The notes beneath the pieces were generated by a model. It saw nothing but the letters and a program-made list of their open reading frames with translations. It was not told the DNA's origin and searched no databases. Positions 59,994 through 64,000 of a stretch of 64,000 nucleotides of DNA are shown here, in pieces. The stretch spans positions 62,001 to 126,000 of the forward strand of contig JAFDYF010000077.1 of the NCBI GenBank assembly GCA_018267575.1, written 5' to 3'. This stretch comes from Bacteroidota bacterium. Lineage in GTDB: Bacteria > Bacteroidota > Bacteroidia > Chitinophagales > Chitinophagaceae. Position 1 is the first letter of the stretch; each line of letters begins with the position of its first letter. A program made the position numbers and the translations under genes.

Positions 59994-62684
59994 ATGTCTG
60001 ATAAAATCATATACTCCTCCGAAATACAAGTGTTGTCGCATCTATTGAATGCAGCGGGTAGTGCTATCATTGTTTATGACCCCGAGCATCGATTGTGTAT
60101 GGACGATGATAGTCATTTCCCTGTGGCAACCCGGCTTGTTGACCTCAAAGGAATGGCTGTGCATAAAGGTGCTGCAAAGCTATGTGTAATCAATAATAGT
60201 AAAGAGTGTTTGTCAATCCCCGATATAGATTTTATCGTTGAATTCAATTTGGAAAATAGCTATGAGAAAAAAAGAAAAATAGACTGGCAATATATCTGCA
60301 ACCCCAATGGTACCATGCGATGGGTTTTTCCCGCTACCATTAGTAAGCCTTGGTTTCTTTCATTTTATAATTTCAACTATTGGAAAGCAGCTATCTATAA
60401 ACAGATTGTTAATCTAGCTTTTTCACTAAGGCTCCCTACATTGATGAGCAATGGCACGGTAACGATACACGCAAACCAACCAATCTATGTGGAAGAGTTG
60501 CTTCATTACAATGGAAAAATACAATCAGAGTTTGCTGTTTTTACAGGAACGGCAGGGCCTAACCGAAAAGCCATCCTGACCGTGGCGAGAAAAAATCGAA
60601 TTTCCCATTTTTATAAAATTGCATTGAACAACCGCTCCAAGCGGAATATACAGAATGAATTGAACATGCTCCATCTGCTGCAGGATTCCAGTATGGAGGT
60701 TTTGAAAATTCCCAGGGCGTTATCAATAAATGACAACTGCATCCGACTCAACAATATCCGGCCGGAACAGCCTATTAAGCAGCGTCAGTTTGGCGACAAA
60801 CATGCGTTGTTTTTGAATCATCTTTATGGGGTGTCGATTCAGCAGGAACATTTTACCGATTTGGTATTGTGCAAGGAAATGGACAACCAACTTTCAAGAA
60901 TTGGTCAAAACCCAAAATTGAAAACAACTTCTTTTGCAGCGGTTCTATATAGCAAATTGCAATTGTTGCGTGATCAGTTGGTAAAAGAAAACCCCATCAT
61001 CTCGGTGGGTATTGGGCATGGCGATTTTACCCGTTGGAATTGTTTTGAAGATGATATGAGGGTATATGTATATGACTGGGAACTGAGCAGAAATGGTTTG
61101 CCATTGTTGCATGATCTTTTCCACTATGTAGTGCAGGGGGCGGTGTACGGTTCAAATGCGGATCTACAGCATATCCAGCATTTGCTACAACAAGCGTTGG
61201 AAAACAAGTTTGTAAAAAAGATTGTAGTGGATTATGATTTGGATACAGATTTCCATTTGCAACTCTATTTATTACAGAATGCTTGTTATTATCTTGATAT
61301 GTACTTAAACCAACCCAATTTGCACAAAGAAGCTACTTGGTTATTCAGAACATGGAATCTGTTATTGACAGTAGAAACACCCAAAGCGGCGCAAATAATC
61401 CAACGGAATGAATTTCTGGATTGTTTTTTCCTGTTCATGCAGGATAAACAATATGTGATGCTGAAAAATGCGGGTAAGTCAATACCCGAACTTTCATATA
61501 GTTCGGATGTGGACCTGTTGGTTAAGAAATCCGATCTTTCTACCATTCTTCGTTGGGTAAAGACAAATGAAAATGTACAGAAGATTAAGATTGCCCGAAA
61601 ATCTTTCATGACAACAGTACAGATTTTTTTCAATGACATTAGTTTTTTGAGTATCGATCTGTTGGTTGCTTTTAATAGAAAATCGATTCAATATATAGAT
61701 GCTATATTATTGCTAGACCATGCAATCGATTCGGGAGGGGTAAAAATATTGCCACCTGCATATGATTATCTGTATATCTTTCTTTTTTATCAAATTAATT
61801 TTTCGGAAGTGCCTGAGAAATATGCATCCTTATTCCGAAACAAAAACGGAGTAGAGGCGCAATCGGTTTTAGAAGTATTGAAAGAAAATACGGCTGTTGC
61901 AGAGGAAACACTTTCTTCCAGCTTCTTGTTTTCAAAAGAAAGAAGAACCCGCATTTATCAATTTCTGAAGCAAAAAAGATCGAATGGCATTTTGTGGCGC
62001 AGTTGGCGTAGGCTTCGATATACAATAGATTTCATGAAGAGCTTTATGCATAATCGGGGTGTGATAGTCACTTTCAGCGGTGTGGATGGCGCGGGTAAGT
62101 CAACCATCCTGAACGAGGTAAAAGAGATGCTGGAAAAAAAGTATCGGAAAAAAGTAGTGGTAATCAGGCATCGCCCTTCCATGCTACCAATATTGAGTGC
62201 ATGGAAATATGGCAAGGCAGCAGCCGAGCAAAAATGTGTAGACTCATTACCCAGACAAGGAAAAAACAAGAGCCTGCTTTCCTCTATATTCCGGTTTGGT
62301 TATTACTACTCTGACTATCTTTTTGGGCAATTTGTAGTATATGCAAAATATATCCTTAGAGGCTATATTGTTTTGTACGACCGCTATTATTTTGATTTTA
62401 TTGTGGATGGCAAGCGAAGCAATATTGCAATCAATAAGGGCTTTATCAAAAGCTTGTATAAGTTGGTATATAAACCGGAACTGAATGTGTTTTTATATGC
62501 ACAACCCGAAGTAATCCTAAAAAGGAAGAAGGAATTATCGGCAGAAGATATTACAGAACTTACGGTGAACTATAAATATTTATTTAACCAGTTGGGCGAT
62601 GTGCCTCAATATATCTGTATAGAGAATATTGATAAGAGCGAAACCATTAGTAAGATTGAACAGGCATTTATCCAACTCAACTAA
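59994..62684 (+). CDS. Three-domain fusion: phosphotransferase-like + nucleotidyltransferase-like + thymidylate-kinase-like
   Basis: An 896-residue cytoplasmic protein without signal peptide or TM. N-terminal part (about 1-170): no family recognised. Domain 1 (about 175-460) looks like an APH/choline-kinase fold, with an N-lobe strand pattern, then GHGDFTRWN (H342-N349) as catalytic loop and D361 in YDWE as metal-binding Asp. Domain 2 (about 465-600) has a Pol-beta-type nucleotidyltransferase signature SSDVDLLV (S503, D505, D507) and a third Asp in SIDLLV. Domain 3 (about 685-896) is a thymidylate-kinase-like P-loop kinase, with FSGVDGAGKST (Walker A 696-704) and VLYDRYYFDF as the DRY-type motif. 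It sits inside the exopolysaccharide operon, 30 bases after the acyltransferase gene. The substrate is unknown; phosphorylation of a sugar or lipid-linked precursor is an inference. Confidence 0.8.
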   Translation: MSDKIIYSSEIQVLSHLLNAAGSAIIVYDPEHRLCMDDDSHFPVATRLVDLKGMAVHKGAAKLCVINNSKECLSIPDIDFIVEFNLENSYEKKRKIDWQYICNPNGTMRWVFPATISKPWFLSFYNFNYWKAAIYKQIVNLAFSLRLPTLMSNGTVTIHANQPIYVEELLHYNGKIQSEFAVFTGTAGPNRKAILTVARKNRISHFYKIALNNRSKRNIQNELNMLHLLQDSSMEVLKIPRALSINDNCIRLNNIRPEQPIKQRQFGDKHALFLNHLYGVSIQQEHFTDLVLCKEMDNQLSRIGQNPKLKTTSFAAVLYSKLQLLRDQLVKENPIISVGIGHGDFTRWNCFEDDMRVYVYDWELSRNGLPLLHDLFHYVVQGAVYGSNADLQHIQHLLQQALENKFVKKIVVDYDLDTDFHLQLYLLQNACYYLDMYLNQPNLHKEATWLFRTWNLLLTVETPKAAQIIQRNEFLDCFFLFMQDKQYVMLKNAGKSIPELSYSSDVDLLVKKSDLSTILRWVKTNENVQKIKIARKSFMTTVQIFFNDISFLSIDLLVAFNRKSIQYIDAILLLDHAIDSGGVKILPPAYDYLYIFLFYQINFSEVPEKYASLFRNKNGVEAQSVLEVLKENTAVAEETLSSSFLFSKERRTRIYQFLKQKRSNGILWRSWRRLRYTIDFMKSFMHNRGVIVTFSGVDGAGKSTILNEVKEMLEKKYRKKVVVIRHRPSMLPILSAWKYGKAAAEQKCVDSLPRQGKNKSLLSSIFRFGYYYSDYLFGQFVVYAKYILRGYIVLYDRYYFDFIVDGKRSNIAINKGFIKSLYKLVYKPELNVFLYAQPEVILKRKKELSAEDITELTVNYKYLFNQLGDVPQYICIENIDKSETISKIEQAFIQLN

Positions 62685-62701
62685 TCCATAAATCCAATTG
62701 C

Positions 62702-63925
62702 ATGAAAACTATTTTAGCTTCTGTATACGCCATCAACCCTTTTAAAGGGTCCGAGGATGGTACTGGATGGAACCTGGTTCTACAGATTGCGCGTCATAAC
62801 AAAGTGATTGCCGTTACGAGAAAAAACAATCAGCCACATATTGAAAAATATTTAAAAGAAAATCATGTGCCAGATGCTGCGAATATGCAGTTTGAATATT
62901 ATGACCTTCCTTATTGGATGCGTTTTTGGAAACGTGGTAGCCGTGGCGCTCTGTTGTATTATTATATGTGGCAACTCGGTTTGCCTTCTTTTGTGCGTAA
63001 GCGGAAACTGGAATTTGATATCACACATAACCTGAATTTTCATAACGACTGGACACCCTCATTTTTGTGGAAGTTTAAAAAACCATTTGTTTGGGGTCCC
63101 GTTGGTCATCACCCACAGATACCCAAAGAGTTTATCCTGCCAGTGTATGGTAGAAAAAAGTGGATTGCAGATACACTCCGGTGGAAAGCAAAAAATATTT
63201 TCTGGTATGCCGATCCTTTTTTATCACAGACCAAGAACAAAGCGGTACGCATTATCGCCATCAATTCGGATGTGAACAAAAAATTGCAGGTATCAGATAG
63301 TAAGATGGTGTTGATGCCAGCGGTTGCCACCAACGATATGCGGGATAGAATGATGGTGGATGAGCATTTTCGGGTTATTTCAATCGGACGGTTTGTTGCA
63401 TTGAAAGGTTTTGATGTTACCATCAATGCTTTTGCCCGTTTCTTTCATAGTCTGCCCAATGATAAAATGGAGTTGGTCAAACTTATACTGGTTGGTACGG
63501 GGCCTGAGTTGCCTTATCTCAAAACACTGATTGTTCAATCGAAGATTGAAAATAATGTAGAGGTCATTGAATGGATACAACGGGATGCATTGAAGGATCT
63601 ATATGCGCAGTCGAAAGTTTTCTTCTTTCCATCGCATGAAGGGGCGGGAATGGTAGTCCCTGAAGCTTTGAGCTGCGGGCTTCCCGTGGTTTGCTTTGAC
63701 AATGCCGGTCCGGGCGAGTTTATCGATGAGCATAGTGGTGTAAAAATCCCCTATGAGAACTATGAGCAGGCAGTGGATCAGTTTTCAAAAGCTTTATCAA
63801 AATTGTTTAATGAGCCATCCTTCCTGAACCAATTATCAGCTGGGGCCAGAAAATGTTTTGAAGAAAGGTTTCAGTGGGATCGGAAAGGCGACCTGTTAAA
63901 AAATATTTACGAGGAAATTTCTTAA
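62702..63925 (+). CDS. Glycosyltransferase family 4
   Basis: A 407-residue GT-B glycosyltransferase. It starts KTILASVYAINPFKGSEDGT, a form common to exopolysaccharide GT4 enzymes. The acceptor side includes WGPVGHHPQIP. The donor side has ISIGRFVALKGFD, LILVGTGPEL and SHEGAGMVVPEALSCGLPVV with the conserved E-x7-E-type glutamates. It begins 17 bases after the fusion gene, in the same transcript. Confidence 0.92.
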   Translation: MKTILASVYAINPFKGSEDGTGWNLVLQIARHNKVIAVTRKNNQPHIEKYLKENHVPDAANMQFEYYDLPYWMRFWKRGSRGALLYYYMWQLGLPSFVRKRKLEFDITHNLNFHNDWTPSFLWKFKKPFVWGPVGHHPQIPKEFILPVYGRKKWIADTLRWKAKNIFWYADPFLSQTKNKAVRIIAINSDVNKKLQVSDSKMVLMPAVATNDMRDRMMVDEHFRVISIGRFVALKGFDVTINAFARFFHSLPNDKMELVKLILVGTGPELPYLKTLIVQSKIENNVEVIEWIQRDALKDLYAQSKVFFFPSHEGAGMVVPEALSCGLPVVCFDNAGPGEFIDEHSGVKIPYENYEQAVDQFSKALSKLFNEPSFLNQLSAGARKCFEERFQWDRKGDLLKNIYEEIS

Positions 63926-63936
63926 GTACCCAAATC

Positions 63937-64000
63937 ATGAAAAAGCCAAAGGTCATAGCGGTTCATTTGCTGAACGATTTCAGTGGTAGCCCCTTTGTGT
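63937..64000 (+). CDS. Start of a further glycosyltransferase-like gene (truncated by window edge)
   Basis: ATG at 63937 opens a frame reading KKPKVIAVHLLNDFSGSPFV to the edge of the window. The beginning VHLLNDFSGSP is typical of GT4-type glycosyltransferases in surface-polysaccharide clusters. Only 21 residues are visible. It starts 11 bases after the previous stop codon and continues the operon. Confidence 0.6.
   Translation, partial: MKKPKVIAVHLLNDFSGSPFV

Overview
The window is chromosomal DNA from a member of the Bacteroidota, most likely a Chitinophagaceae-like bacterium. The phylum call rests on repeated promoter elements of the form TAnnTTTG, the near absence of Shine-Dalgarno sequences, and phylum-typical families: OMP_b-brl_3 receptors, DUF2851, DUF3347, the Rossmann/DUF2520 protein, type B L31, and a BON + SH3 protein. 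The family-level placement is only an impression from gene content. No rRNA, tRNA, CRISPR array, insertion sequence or prophage was seen.

Region 1 (1-12,600). The C-terminal half of 2-oxoglutarate dehydrogenase E1 and the complete E2 gene are followed by a formimidoylglutamase-type ureohydrolase. A patatin/outer-membrane phospholipase, a BON/SH3 pair, an ABC-F ATPase, a DUF3347 protein and a penicillin-acylase-family hydrolase come next. Region 2 (12,600-20,500) holds a secreted M1 metallopeptidase, two tandem paralogous secreted proteins, and the translation block thrS-infC-rpmI-rplT with candidate leader structures. Region 3 (20,500-32,250) is mostly housekeeping: arginine decarboxylase, Hsp20 divergent from a bacilliredoxin, an Lgt-family enzyme, an outer-membrane receptor, YajQ, L31 type B, a GlmU-like acyltransferase and triosephosphate isomerase.

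Region 4 (32,300-37,530) is a small surface-polysaccharide island: a flippase and two glycosyltransferases, then a convergent large membrane protein that is broken by two single-base frameshifts. Region 5 (37,700-51,000) is mixed housekeeping. It includes acyl-CoA-binding protein, aldo/keto reductase, ClC transporter, CBS protein, ferredoxin + IscX, a KDO-8-P-phosphatase-like protein, UbiA, Maf, DUF2851, OsmC, lipoyl synthase and a phosphodiester glycosidase. Lipoyl synthase would supply the cofactor used by the E2 protein at the left end.

Region 6 (51,600-64,000, running off the right edge) is a collinear exopolysaccharide operon with overlapping or closely spaced genes. In order these are a membrane-tethered receiver domain, an outer-membrane export lipoprotein, a Wzc-like co-polymerase with a degenerate kinase domain, a flippase, a glycosyltransferase, a Wzy/WaaL-type protein, an acyltransferase, an unusual 896-residue fusion (phosphotransferase-like + nucleotidyltransferase-like + thymidylate-kinase-like), a second glycosyltransferase and the start of a third. 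A 615-base gene-free stretch with three hairpins precedes it. The most interesting candidates for undescribed biology are the three-domain fusion and the receiver/pseudo-kinase arrangement at the head of this operon.

Several intergenic gaps carry inverted repeats built from reiterated short words (3878-4010, 12547-12604, 43651-43826), which look like genome-wide intergenic repeat elements.
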